5,453 bases of DNA from Terriglobia bacterium. Its GTDB lineage: Bacteria; Acidobacteriota; Terriglobia; UBA7540. The stretch's first letter is position 1. The number at the start of each line of letters is the position of its first letter. The notes under the pieces were generated by a model. It saw only the letters and a list, made by a program, of their open reading frames with translations, was not told where the DNA came from and searched no databases. Below, piece by piece: positions 1-5,244 of the stretch. The stretch is from assembly GCA_022866195.1 (NCBI GenBank), contig JALHUF010000089.1, forward strand, positions 1-5,453. The letters run 5' to 3'. The translations under genes and the position numbers were made by a program.

Positions 1-298
1 CGGCATTTTCGTTTACACAATCCTGCTCTTCATTCTGTTGATTCGCCGGACAGCGAACCAGGAAGCTGGCAGCCTAGTGACCTTCTTTTTGAAAGTGACT
101 GCCGCCTCAGGCTTGGCCGCTTTGGCGACGTTCCAGCTCGTCACCTGGCTCGAGACCCGCATCGGCTGGCAAACCACCGGCAGGGCCTTGCTGGTGTTGG
201 TACTAGCCAGTGGCGCCGGTTTCCTGCTGACCGCAATTCTCGCCAGACTGCTGCGTGTCGGGGAAATTGCCTCCTATCTGAGGAAGGTTGGCCTGTAG
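1..298 (+). CDS. murJ: C-terminal end of a probable lipid II flippase MurJ (5' end outside the window)
   Basis: The frame is open from the first full codon (base 2) to a TAG at 296-298, giving the last 98 residues of a longer protein. The fragment has three hydrophobic stretches, at about residues 1-14, 27-49 and 61-84. Each is followed or separated by short basic or polar segments (for example LLIRRTANQ). It ends in a short amphipathic tail, LLRVGEIASYLRKVGL. Three closing transmembrane helices ending in an 'L-L-R-V-x-E-I' type tail resemble the C-terminus of MurJ/MviN, the MOP-superfamily inner-membrane protein that flips lipid II for peptidoglycan synthesis. No catalytic or substrate-binding residue of MurJ lies in this part, so the call rests on the overall pattern. 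Another polytopic transporter of the MOP group is possible. A TTG at 38 could be mistaken for a start but sits inside the first helix. The gene converges on mnmE. Confidence 0.68.
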   Translation, partial: GIFVYTILLFILLIRRTANQEAGSLVTFFLKVTAASGLAALATFQLVTWLETRIGWQTTGRALLVLVLASGAGFLLTAILARLLRVGEIASYLRKVGL

Positions 299-399
299 AC
301 ACACCGTTGGTGAGTGGGCGTTTCCCTCCTCGTTCCTGCGCAGCAGCTCGCGATTCCAAAGCTTGCTCTTCAGCGGAGCTACGCTTTCGCACTCAAACA
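299..399. other. Convergent intergenic gap between murJ and mnmE
   Basis: This 101-bp gap lies between two genes that end towards each other, so a bidirectional terminator would be expected. I see only weak inverted repeats: GCTC/GAGC around 365-379, and AGCG/CGCT near 373-386. Neither has a T-run on either strand, so no intrinsic terminator can be supported. Termination here may be Rho-dependent or lie elsewhere. Confidence 0.5.
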
Positions 400-1800
400 C
401 TACTTCCCCACACAGAACGTCGAAAAAATTAGATTCAGGAGGTCGTCGACGTAGGTGGCGCCGGTGAGGGTGTCAAGGGGACGCAGGGCATCGTAGAGAT
501 CAATCAACAACATTTCGTGCGGGACATGCTCCTCGGCGGCGCGCCGCGCTTTGGCGAGCGCCTGGAGCGAGTTCCCGAGGAGCTGTTGGTGCCGAAGGTT
601 CGTAATGAACTCTCCCTCGGCGCCGAGGTCGCGCGCCGGCGCAGCGAGGGCGAGGATCTTCTCCCTGAGCTGCGGCAGCCCGTCGCCGCTGAGGGCCGAC
701 GTCCAGACGACCTCCACGGGGGCGGCTGTCGCCGCTGCCTCAGGTGAGATGAAGGGCTCAAAGTCGGCGTTCCGGACGCGCGCCGGCAAATCCGACTTGT
801 TGCAGGCAATCAGCAGCGCGCCGAGGGGCCGCATCTTCCGGAGCAGGCGTGTATCTTCCTCCGTCCACGGTTGCGACGAGTCCACCACCAGGAGCCGGAG
901 GTCGGAATCGGCAATAGCCTGGAAAGTCTTCTCCACCCCGATCCTCTCAGCCACGTCGTGAGCCTCACGGATACCCGCGGTATCGACAAATCGCAGGGGA
1001 ATGCCGCCCACGTTGGCGCTTTCTGCCACCAGGTCGCGCGTGGTGCCGGGCGTGGCAGTGACGATGGCGCGGTCCTCGTTCAGGAGGCGATTGAAGATGC
1101 TTGATTTGCCCACGTTGGGCCGACCCACGATGGCTAAGCTCAGCCCTTCGCGAACGATTCTGCCGTACTCGTAACCTTCGACCAATCTCCCCAAATCCGC
1201 GCGGAGGGCATCCAGCCGCGAGCGGATTTCCTCCCATTCCATCACCGCAACATCATCCTCGGCGAAGTCGATTCCGGCTTCGAGCCTGGCGATCAAGTCC
1301 ACGAGGACTTGCTTGTGGGGCTTCAGGCGGGCAGAGACCGCACCCTCCATTTGCTGGGCGGCCACGCGCGCCTGATAGAGCGTGCGCGATTCGATGAGGT
1401 CGCGGATGGCCTCCGCCTGCGTCAGGTCGAGGCGGCCGTTCAGAAAGGCACGCATGGTGAACTCGCCGGGTTCGGCGGCACGCGCACCCCGCTTCAGGCA
1501 GCACTCGACCAGAAACTTCAAGACCACCGGCGCGCCGTGGCAGGAGATTTCTACGACATCCTCGGCCGTATAGGAATGCGGCCGGCGAAAGCAGGTGACA
1601 ACCACTTGGTCCAGAGTGCGCCCGGACTGCGGGTCGCAGAATTCCCCCAGCGTGGCGCGCTGCGTCTCAAGCGGCAGCGCCGGGAAGCGAATAAGCCCCG
1701 TGGCAATTTCCATGGCCCGCTCGCCCGAAAGGCGGACCACTCCCATGCCGCCGCGACCGGGCGGTGTCGCAATGGCTACGATGGTGTCGTCATTAGTCAT
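400..1800 (-). CDS. mnmE: tRNA uridine-5-carboxymethylaminomethyl(34) synthesis GTPase MnmE
   Basis: This 466-residue protein is close to the usual family length (about 450-460). MnmE works with MnmG to place (carboxymethyl)aminomethyl groups on wobble U34 of certain tRNAs, using a formyl-tetrahydrofolate-type one-carbon donor and GTP hydrolysis. The N-terminal folate-binding domain covers about residues 1-120, with the conserved stretch HSYTAEDVVEISCHG (75-89) and PGEFTMRAFLNGRLDLTQAE (111-130). A helical domain is split around an inserted G domain. The G motifs are G1 GRPNVGKS (226-233), G2 GTTRD (252-256), G3 DTAG (273-276) and G4 NKSD (334-337). The C-terminus FCVGK carries the conserved Cys463. 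I chose the ATG at 1800 because MTNDDTIVAIATPPGRGG aligns with the family start. The frame stays open to 2163, but that extension runs across khpB and looks unlike MnmE. No good Shine-Dalgarno precedes the ATG; a strong hairpin lies there instead. It is the last gene of the cluster, and mnmG does not follow. Confidence 0.98.
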   Translation of the reverse strand: MTNDDTIVAIATPPGRGGMGVVRLSGERAMEIATGLIRFPALPLETQRATLGEFCDPQSGRTLDQVVVTCFRRPHSYTAEDVVEISCHGAPVVLKFLVECCLKRGARAAEPGEFTMRAFLNGRLDLTQAEAIRDLIESRTLYQARVAAQQMEGAVSARLKPHKQVLVDLIARLEAGIDFAEDDVAVMEWEEIRSRLDALRADLGRLVEGYEYGRIVREGLSLAIVGRPNVGKSSIFNRLLNEDRAIVTATPGTTRDLVAESANVGGIPLRFVDTAGIREAHDVAERIGVEKTFQAIADSDLRLLVVDSSQPWTEEDTRLLRKMRPLGALLIACNKSDLPARVRNADFEPFISPEAAATAAPVEVVWTSALSGDGLPQLREKILALAAPARDLGAEGEFITNLRHQQLLGNSLQALAKARRAAEEHVPHEMLLIDLYDALRPLDTLTGATYVDDLLNLIFSTFCVGK

Positions 1801-1807
1801 GGTGTAG

Positions 1808-1851
1808 GGGAGGGCCGGAACCTGTCCCGACTCCGTCGGGATGGCCCTCCC
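1808..1851 (-). promoter_or_regulatory. Two-part hairpin in the mnmE leader, next to the start codon
   Basis: In the mnmE mRNA the outer stem pairs GGGAGGGCC (1851-1843) with GGCCCTCCC (1816-1808), nine perfect base pairs. Inside it, TCCCGAC (1841-1835) pairs with GTCGGGA (1831-1825), seven perfect pairs closing on a 3-nt loop GGA. The two stems are separated by one unpaired base on one side and eight on the other. The base of the structure is only 7 nt from the mnmE ATG. No T-run follows, so it does not look like an intrinsic terminator. It could limit ribosome access to mnmE, be an RNA processing site between khpB and mnmE, or be bound by a protein. The pairing is seen directly; any role is inference. 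Confidence 0.6.
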
Positions 1852-1940
1852 GCATTCTCTCGCCCTGCGGAAGCACCGTAAAGGCGTTTCCCCAACAAGA
1901 AAGGCCGCGATCAGAGAAGAAAGGCTGCGCAGAATTGCCC

Positions 1941-2471
1941 CTATCGCTTGCGCGCCGGTGGTGAGGCAGGATGGATGACGACTTTGCGCTCGGAGCCGGC
2001 CCCCTCGCTGACTGTCCGGACCCCCGCTTGATCTCTTAAGGCCAGGTGGATGATGCGCCGCTCGCGCGGGCTCATAGGACTCAGGGCAAAAGAATCGCCG
2101 GTTTCGACCACACGCTCCGCCGCCACCTGGGCCATCAGCTTGAGCTCCTCGGCCCGCAGGCACCGCCAGTCGTTACAGTCGAAGGTAATCTTCCCGAAAA
2201 GGTCCTCCTCCAGGCGGACAGCTTTCAGCACCACGTACTCCAAAGCATTGAGCAGCGAGGCGTTCTTCTCCAGCAACAGGTCCGCGTCGGGCCCCGAGAA
2301 ATCCACCACAAACTCCGGCGTCTCAATCTCCTCCCCCGGCGTGGCGGCTTTGCGCATAGTAACGCCGAGTTCAAACCCGCCCGTGCGAGCCAATTGCTTC
2401 ACCAGGGCTTCGATCGCGCCCAGGTAGCTTTCGACCGACCGCGCGGGTGTGGGAGGGGGTTGACCTTCCAT
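1941..2471 (-). CDS. khpB: KhpB/Jag-type RNA-binding protein (KH-like and R3H domains)
   Basis: This 176-residue protein lies directly after yidC, the classic position of jag (spoIIIJ-associated). Residues about 15-100 form a KH-like domain, with FVVDFSGPDADLLLEKNASL followed by LNALEYVVLKAV. Residues about 105-168 form the R3H domain, with the signature R138-x3-H142 (ERRIIHLAL) and a closing VRTVSEGAGSERKVVI. Family members bind RNA, and in Gram-positive bacteria they influence cell elongation and division together with KhpA. Two things are unusual. There is no N-terminal Jag_N domain (Bacillus Jag is about 208 residues), and the GXXG loop expected in the KH fold is replaced by E68-K-N-A71. 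The ATG at 2471 is 6 bp after the yidC TAA (2478-2480). No strong ribosome-binding site is visible, so translation probably depends on coupling to yidC. The tail PPARKR is basic. Confidence 0.9.
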   Translation of the reverse strand: MEGQPPPTPARSVESYLGAIEALVKQLARTGGFELGVTMRKAATPGEEIETPEFVVDFSGPDADLLLEKNASLLNALEYVVLKAVRLEEDLFGKITFDCNDWRCLRAEELKLMAQVAAERVVETGDSFALSPMSPRERRIIHLALRDQAGVRTVSEGAGSERKVVIHPASPPARKR

Positions 2472-2477
2472 AGGAAC

Positions 2478-4154
2478 TTATTCTTTTGCCCTGGCCGTTT
2501 TGTGCGGAGCAGGGACCGGCGGCTGGAGGGGTATCATCCTGTTGATGAACATCTGCTGGGCAATACCCACGACGGTGCCGGTCAGCCAGTAGAGAACCAG
2601 GCCGCTGGCGAAGCTGTAGAACATGATGCCGAAAACGAGGGGCATGATCATCATCATTCTCTGCTGGGCCGGATCGGCCGTGGTCATGGGCGTCATCTTC
2701 TGCATGATGAAGGTGGTGATGATCATCAGCGTCGGCAGAATGTAGAGGTGGTCCGGGGCCGAGAGATCCTTGATCCAGGCGAACCAGGGCGCGTGCCGCA
2801 ATTCGATGGAGAGATCGAGCACCTTGTAGAAACCGTAAAGAAACGGCAACTGCACCACCATGGGCAAACAGCCGCCGAGGGGGTTGATGTGGTGCTCCTG
2901 GTAAAGCTTCATGACCTCCTGGTTCATGCGCTGCTTGCGCGGATCGTTGAACTTGTAGCCTTTGTACTTTTCCTGGATGCTCTTCACCAGCGGCGCGATG
3001 CGCTGCATCTCCTGAGCCGAGCGGATGCTTTTCAGCTTCAAGGGAAACATCGCTAAATTGATCAGCACCGTCAGAATCACGATGGCCCAACCGTAGTTGT
3101 GGGTCCAGCGGTCGTGGAGATAGCGCAGCCCCAAGAACAGTGGCTTGGCCACAATGCTGAACCACCCGTAATCCACCAAGCGATCCAGCGGCGGGTTCAT
3201 GGCCCGCAGCACATCCAAATCTTTTGGCCCCACGAACAAACGGAACGCCAGAGGTCTCGGTTGCTGGCTGGCCAGCGCAGCAAAAGCCTCTTTGGGCTTC
3301 TCCTTCTCCTTCCAGTCCGGCGGATCCCAAGCGCGCCGGCCGATGCGGAAGGAAATCTGGTCCGGGGAGTCGGGCAGGAACATGCTCACGAAATAGCGAT
3401 CGCCCATCCCCGCCAACTGGAAGGGGCCAGGGATAAGGCGGTCCTCCTTGACTTTGGCCTGCGCCAGGTTCTCGTCTTTCTCGGTGGCGCCATAGATGAG
3501 GTGACTGAACGACTCTTTCATCGCAGCGCGCAGGGAGTGATCGCCGAAGCCGCCCGGCCAGGCGACCTCGACCGGCAAGTAGCGCAGGCCGTCGAAAACG
3601 CTGATTTCTGCGTGCACCTCATACTTTGGTCCAAAGGAAAACCGCTTCCGCACCTGGATCTTGCCGTCGCTGTAAGTGAGGTCGACCTTGGCCGGTGCCG
3701 CGAGCTTCGAACCCGCCGACGTCGCCACGAAAAGCCCGGTGTTCAGTTTCTTCGTAAGCTCGGCATCCGCTAGAGTCAGGCTCATCGGAAACCCAAGGGT
3801 CTGGCACGCGGCGCCGTTGACTACATCCAAGGGTGCCTGTTTTTCGTCCCGGTATCTCTTCAACACCCAGCTCTTGATCACCCCACCTTGCGTGGAGAGG
3901 GTCACGCGAGAGAATTCTCCCTCAATGACGATCTCCTCCGCCTCGCTCCCTTGCTGGACGGGGAGTGTGACGGGCGTGGCGGGGGTCGGCGCAGCCGCCT
4001 CGGGCTTGGCCGGCGCGGCGGGGGCTGGCGCGGGAGGAGAAGCCTTCTTGGGGGGTGGAGGCGGCGCCGGCGCAAAAAGCCGGTACCACATCACCAGCAC
4101 CACAAATGAGAGTGCGAAGGCTAGCACCACTCGCTTGCTATTGTCGTCGCCCAT
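2478..4154 (-). CDS. yidC: Membrane protein insertase YidC (P1-containing, diderm type)
   Basis: This 558-residue protein matches the length of diderm YidC. It inserts inner-membrane proteins alone or with SecYEG. TM1 spans about residues 8-28. A long Pro/Ala-rich linker follows (about 28-65), then the periplasmic P1 domain (about 75-325). An amphipathic helix (WFSIVAKPLFLGLRYLH, 331-347) leads into the conserved core: TM2 about 354-375, a charged cytoplasmic C1 hairpin about 376-425, TM3 about 428-449, TM4 about 470-488, and TM5 and TM6 about 501-535. Family motifs include INPLGGCLPMVVQLPFLYGF (423-442) and SGLVLYW (517-523). At the position of the groove Arg (E. coli R366; context VRGIMYPL) this protein has Asn366 (INLAMFPL). 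The C-tail PHKTARAKE is basic. The ATG at 4154 is preceded by AAGGAAA (4171-4165) with a 10-nt spacer, one of the few clear ribosome-binding sites in the cluster. Confidence 0.98.
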   Translation of the reverse strand: MGDDNSKRVVLAFALSFVVLVMWYRLFAPAPPPPPKKASPPAPAPAAPAKPEAAAPTPATPVTLPVQQGSEAEEIVIEGEFSRVTLSTQGGVIKSWVLKRYRDEKQAPLDVVNGAACQTLGFPMSLTLADAELTKKLNTGLFVATSAGSKLAAPAKVDLTYSDGKIQVRKRFSFGPKYEVHAEISVFDGLRYLPVEVAWPGGFGDHSLRAAMKESFSHLIYGATEKDENLAQAKVKEDRLIPGPFQLAGMGDRYFVSMFLPDSPDQISFRIGRRAWDPPDWKEKEKPKEAFAALASQQPRPLAFRLFVGPKDLDVLRAMNPPLDRLVDYGWFSIVAKPLFLGLRYLHDRWTHNYGWAIVILTVLINLAMFPLKLKSIRSAQEMQRIAPLVKSIQEKYKGYKFNDPRKQRMNQEVMKLYQEHHINPLGGCLPMVVQLPFLYGFYKVLDLSIELRHAPWFAWIKDLSAPDHLYILPTLMIITTFIMQKMTPMTTADPAQQRMMMIMPLVFGIMFYSFASGLVLYWLTGTVVGIAQQMFINRMIPLQPPVPAPHKTARAKE

Positions 4155-4196
4155 TCGGGAAGAGTTTCCTTCTAGTTACAGCGTCAGATTTCCTCT

Positions 4197-4216
4197 CCCA
4201 GGTGTTCACTCCTGGG
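4197..4216 (-). promoter_or_regulatory. Small hairpin in the yidD-yidC gap
   Basis: CCCAGG (4216-4211) and CCTGGG (4202-4197) form a perfect 6-bp stem with an 8-nt loop in the 94-bp gap between yidD and yidC, about 40 bp before the yidC start. No T-run follows, so it is not an obvious terminator, and I find no convincing promoter in this gap. It could be a minor leader structure or chance. Confidence 0.3.
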
Positions 4217-4248
4217 TACGAAGTCCCGGATTCCTTGGCACCTGCCTT

Positions 4249-4458
4249 TCAGGGAACCGGGTCGTACCCGTGTCCGCCAAAAGGCCGGCAGCGGAGGAGT
4301 CGATGGAAAGCCATTCCCACCCCTCGCCATGTCCCCCACTTCTCTACCGCCTCGTGAGCATAAGCTGAGCAGGACGGATAGAAGCGGCAAGAAGAAGGCA
4401 GTCCCGGGGAGATACAGGTTTGATAAAGGCGGATGAGCGCCAGCGCGGCGGACTTCAT
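4249..4458 (-). CDS. yidD: Membrane protein insertion efficiency factor YidD
   Basis: This 69-residue protein carries the full YidD (DUF37/haemolytic-domain) signature. A short amphipathic N-terminus, [18 protein letters not shown], is followed by [20 protein letters not shown] (22-41) and then [17 protein letters not shown] (53-69). The conserved cysteines C15, C24, C30 and C57 are all present. YidD is a small inner-membrane-associated protein that contacts nascent membrane proteins and helps Sec/YidC-dependent insertion, which fits its place directly before yidC. The ATG at 4458 overlaps the rnpA stop codon in an ATGA (4458-4455), pointing to translational coupling. The frame is open further upstream to 4734, but that part is the out-of-frame image of rnpA and is not YidD-like. 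The residues MPLLSVLL... encoded at 4390-4184 in another frame are also only a shadow. Confidence 0.96.
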   Translation of the reverse strand: MKSAALALIRLYQTCISPGLPSSCRFYPSCSAYAHEAVEKWGTWRGVGMAFHRLLRCRPFGGHGYDPVP

Positions 4459-4841
4459 TGCGATCGAGACCCCCCGGACAATCCTGGCGGCGCCTGATGG
4501 GGGAAAAGCCGCAAGATCTCCCGGACCAAAGTCGGGAAGGGAACTTTCGCCACCGCCGCGCGAGGATTCAGGACGATATCCCATCCCCCCGGAATGGCGG
4601 CGCGGTGCAGGCGGAAAACTTCCCGCAGACGTCGCTTCACCCGGTTGCGAACCACCGCGCCCCCCAAGCGCCCCGACGCGGTGATGCCCACCCGGGTCCG
4701 GGGAAGGCCGTTGGGTCGGAAGAAGATGGCGCATAAAGACGTGCTCCGGCGCTGCCCCTCCTCGTAAACCCGCCGAAACTCCCCCCGACCGAGAAGCCGA
4801 GCTGCCTTGGGGAAAGCTTGCGGCAAGGAAGGAGCTATCAT
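4455..4841 (-). CDS. rnpA: Ribonuclease P protein component RnpA
   Basis: This 128-residue protein is the basic partner of the RNase P catalytic RNA, which trims the 5' leader from precursor tRNAs. Near the start, [20 protein letters not shown] (10-29) is the family's opening block. [20 protein letters not shown] (50-69) leads into the RNR signature [12 protein letters not shown] (63-74). [12 protein letters not shown] (85-96) matches the following strand. The tail is a little longer than usual and Gly/Ser-rich. I chose the ATG at 4841 because its ATGA (4841-4838) overlaps the rpmH stop, and this gives a normal-length protein. There is no clear Shine-Dalgarno, so coupling to rpmH is likely. 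The same frame stays open upstream through all of rpmH to a TTG at 5003, which would give 182 residues; see the findings. The gene overlaps yidD by 4 bp at its other end. Confidence 0.96.
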   Translation of the reverse strand: MIAPSLPQAFPKAARLLGRGEFRRVYEEGQRRSTSLCAIFFRPNGLPRTRVGITASGRLGGAVVRNRVKRRLREVFRLHRAAIPGGWDIVLNPRAAVAKVPFPTLVREILRLFPHQAPPGLSGGSRSQ

Positions 4842-4972
4842 GGAGTCAGGCGGTAGCGGCCCTTCTGGCGTCGGTGCTTCAGAACTTTCCGACCCCCCGG
4901 AGTTCGCATGCGCACGCGGAATCCGTGCGTCTTGGCCCGATGCCGTCGGTTGGGCTGAAAGGTGCGTTTCAA
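4838..4972 (-). CDS. rpmH: 50S ribosomal protein L34
   Basis: This is a 44-residue, very basic protein, the usual L34 length. It begins (M)[17 protein letters not shown], continues [13 protein letters not shown] (19-31) and ends KGRYRLTP, all hallmarks of L34 of the large ribosomal subunit. The start is a TTG at 4972, supported by AGGGAG (4986-4981) with an ideal 8-nt spacer and by the near-universal KRTFQP N-terminus. A GTG at 4981 in the same frame would add three residues, but the AGGGAG would then directly abut the start, so it is less likely. A TAG lies in frame at 4990-4988. The stop TGA (4840-4838) overlaps the rnpA ATG. It is the first gene of the minus-strand unit. Confidence 0.96.
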   Translation of the reverse strand: MKRTFQPNRRHRAKTHGFRVRMRTPGGRKVLKHRRQKGRYRLTP

Positions 4973-4980
4973 AAGCCTCA

Positions 4981-4986
4981 CTCCCT
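4981..4986 (-). promoter_or_regulatory. Ribosome-binding site of rpmH
   Basis: AGGGAG read on the minus strand, 8 nt before the TTG at 4972. It decides the TTG start over the in-frame GTG at 4981, whose first base is the last base of this motif. Confidence 0.7.
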
Positions 4987-5017
4987 GCTAGAGATTTCCT
5001 CAAAGGGTCAATCGCTT

Positions 5018-5047
5018 ACGTTAACCTGAGTCCGCAAATGAAGTCAA
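5018..5047 (-). promoter_or_regulatory. Probable sigma-70-type promoter of the rpmH unit
   Basis: On the minus strand, TTGACT (5047-5042) matches the -35 consensus at 5 of 6 bases. After an 18-bp spacer, TAACGT (5023-5018) keeps the key T, A and final T of a -10 box, though only 3 of 6 bases match overall. Transcription would start near 5011, leaving about 40 nt before the rpmH TTG. It lies where a promoter for the whole cluster is expected. The weak -10 keeps confidence moderate. Confidence 0.45.
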
Positions 5048-5116
5048 GCCGCCCAAAATTGTGGAATGGGAAAGGTACATCGTATCCCCCCTGTGAAGTT
5101 GAAGTGTGTAAGTGAG

Positions 5117-5122
5117 AGGAGG
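5117..5122 (+). promoter_or_regulatory. Perfect Shine-Dalgarno without a matching conserved gene
   Basis: AGGAGG lies 9 nt before an ATG at 5132. The frame opened there runs to a TGA at 5438-5440, overlapping the phosphatase gene out of frame for almost 200 bp. The part before 5245 (MTALPGESNSVEAENLHRP...) is not recognisable. The site may serve a leader peptide or upstream ORF, may be chance in a purine-rich run, or may have another role. Confidence 0.3.
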
Positions 5123-5133
5123 ATGGAGGAGAT

Positions 5134-5164
5134 GACTGCCTTGCCGGGGGAAAGCAACTCAGTC
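5134..5164 (+). promoter_or_regulatory. Interrupted hairpin in the phosphatase leader region
   Basis: GACTG (5134-5138) pairs with CAGTC (5160-5164). After a symmetric 2x2 mismatch, TTGC (5141-5144) pairs with GCAA (5154-5157), closing a 9-nt loop, CGGGGGAAA. It begins at the last base of the ATG that follows the perfect AGGAGG and lies 80 nt before the phosphatase start. It might be an operator or RNA leader structure; no role is shown. Confidence 0.35.
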
Positions 5165-5244
5165 GAGGCAGAGAACCTGCATCGCCCTCACACGAGGTAC
5201 TGGGGACGGTGCTATCCTTTGACAGTCAGAGAACAAGGGCAACC

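Larger units (their letters stand above)
4973..5244. other. Divergent intergenic region between rpmH and the phosphatase gene
   Basis: This 272-bp region separates rpmH (leftwards) from the phosphatase gene (rightwards). It holds the probable rpmH promoter, a tandem TGAAGT repeat (5094-5105), a purine-rich run with a perfect AGGAGG (5117-5122) and a hairpin (5134-5164). A possible -10 for the phosphatase, TATCCT (5213-5218), has no acceptable -35 at the right distance, so I do not call a promoter for it. I find no DnaA boxes; the closest string, TGTGGAATG (5061-5069), differs at three positions. Confidence 0.5.

Noticed and set aside
365..386. Terminator between murJ and mnmE
   Set aside because: The inverted repeats are only 4 bp and no T-run follows on either strand.
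1309..1881. 190-codon plus-strand frame opposite mnmE
   Set aside because: Antisense image of the MnmE N-terminal domain; no domain, no ribosome-binding site of note.
1801..2163. 121-residue N-terminal extension of MnmE in the same frame
   Set aside because: It overlaps the khpB coding region, has no MnmE similarity, and the family N-terminus starts exactly at the ATG at 1800.
2046..3056. 336-codon open frame on the plus strand opposite khpB and yidC
   Set aside because: It is antisense to two clear conserved genes. Its product is His/Gln/Arg-rich low-complexity sequence without any recognisable domain, as expected for the reverse complement of GC-rich coding DNA.
2371..3330. 319-codon minus-strand frame across yidC and the start of khpB
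   Set aside because: It is an alternative frame of yidC with a Gly/Ala/His-rich product. The YidC frame carries all family motifs.
3676..4368. 230-codon plus-strand frame opposite the yidC 5' end and yidD
   Set aside because: Antisense to the Pro/Ala-rich linker of YidC, which gives a Gly/Ala-rich run. Not a plausible independent protein.
4459..4734. N-terminal extension of YidD in the same frame
   Set aside because: It is the out-of-frame image of rnpA. YidD starts at the ATGA overlap at 4458 and then has normal length.
5061..5069. Possible DnaA box in the divergent region
   Set aside because: TGTGGAATG differs at three of nine positions from the consensus and stands alone, so it does not support an origin here.
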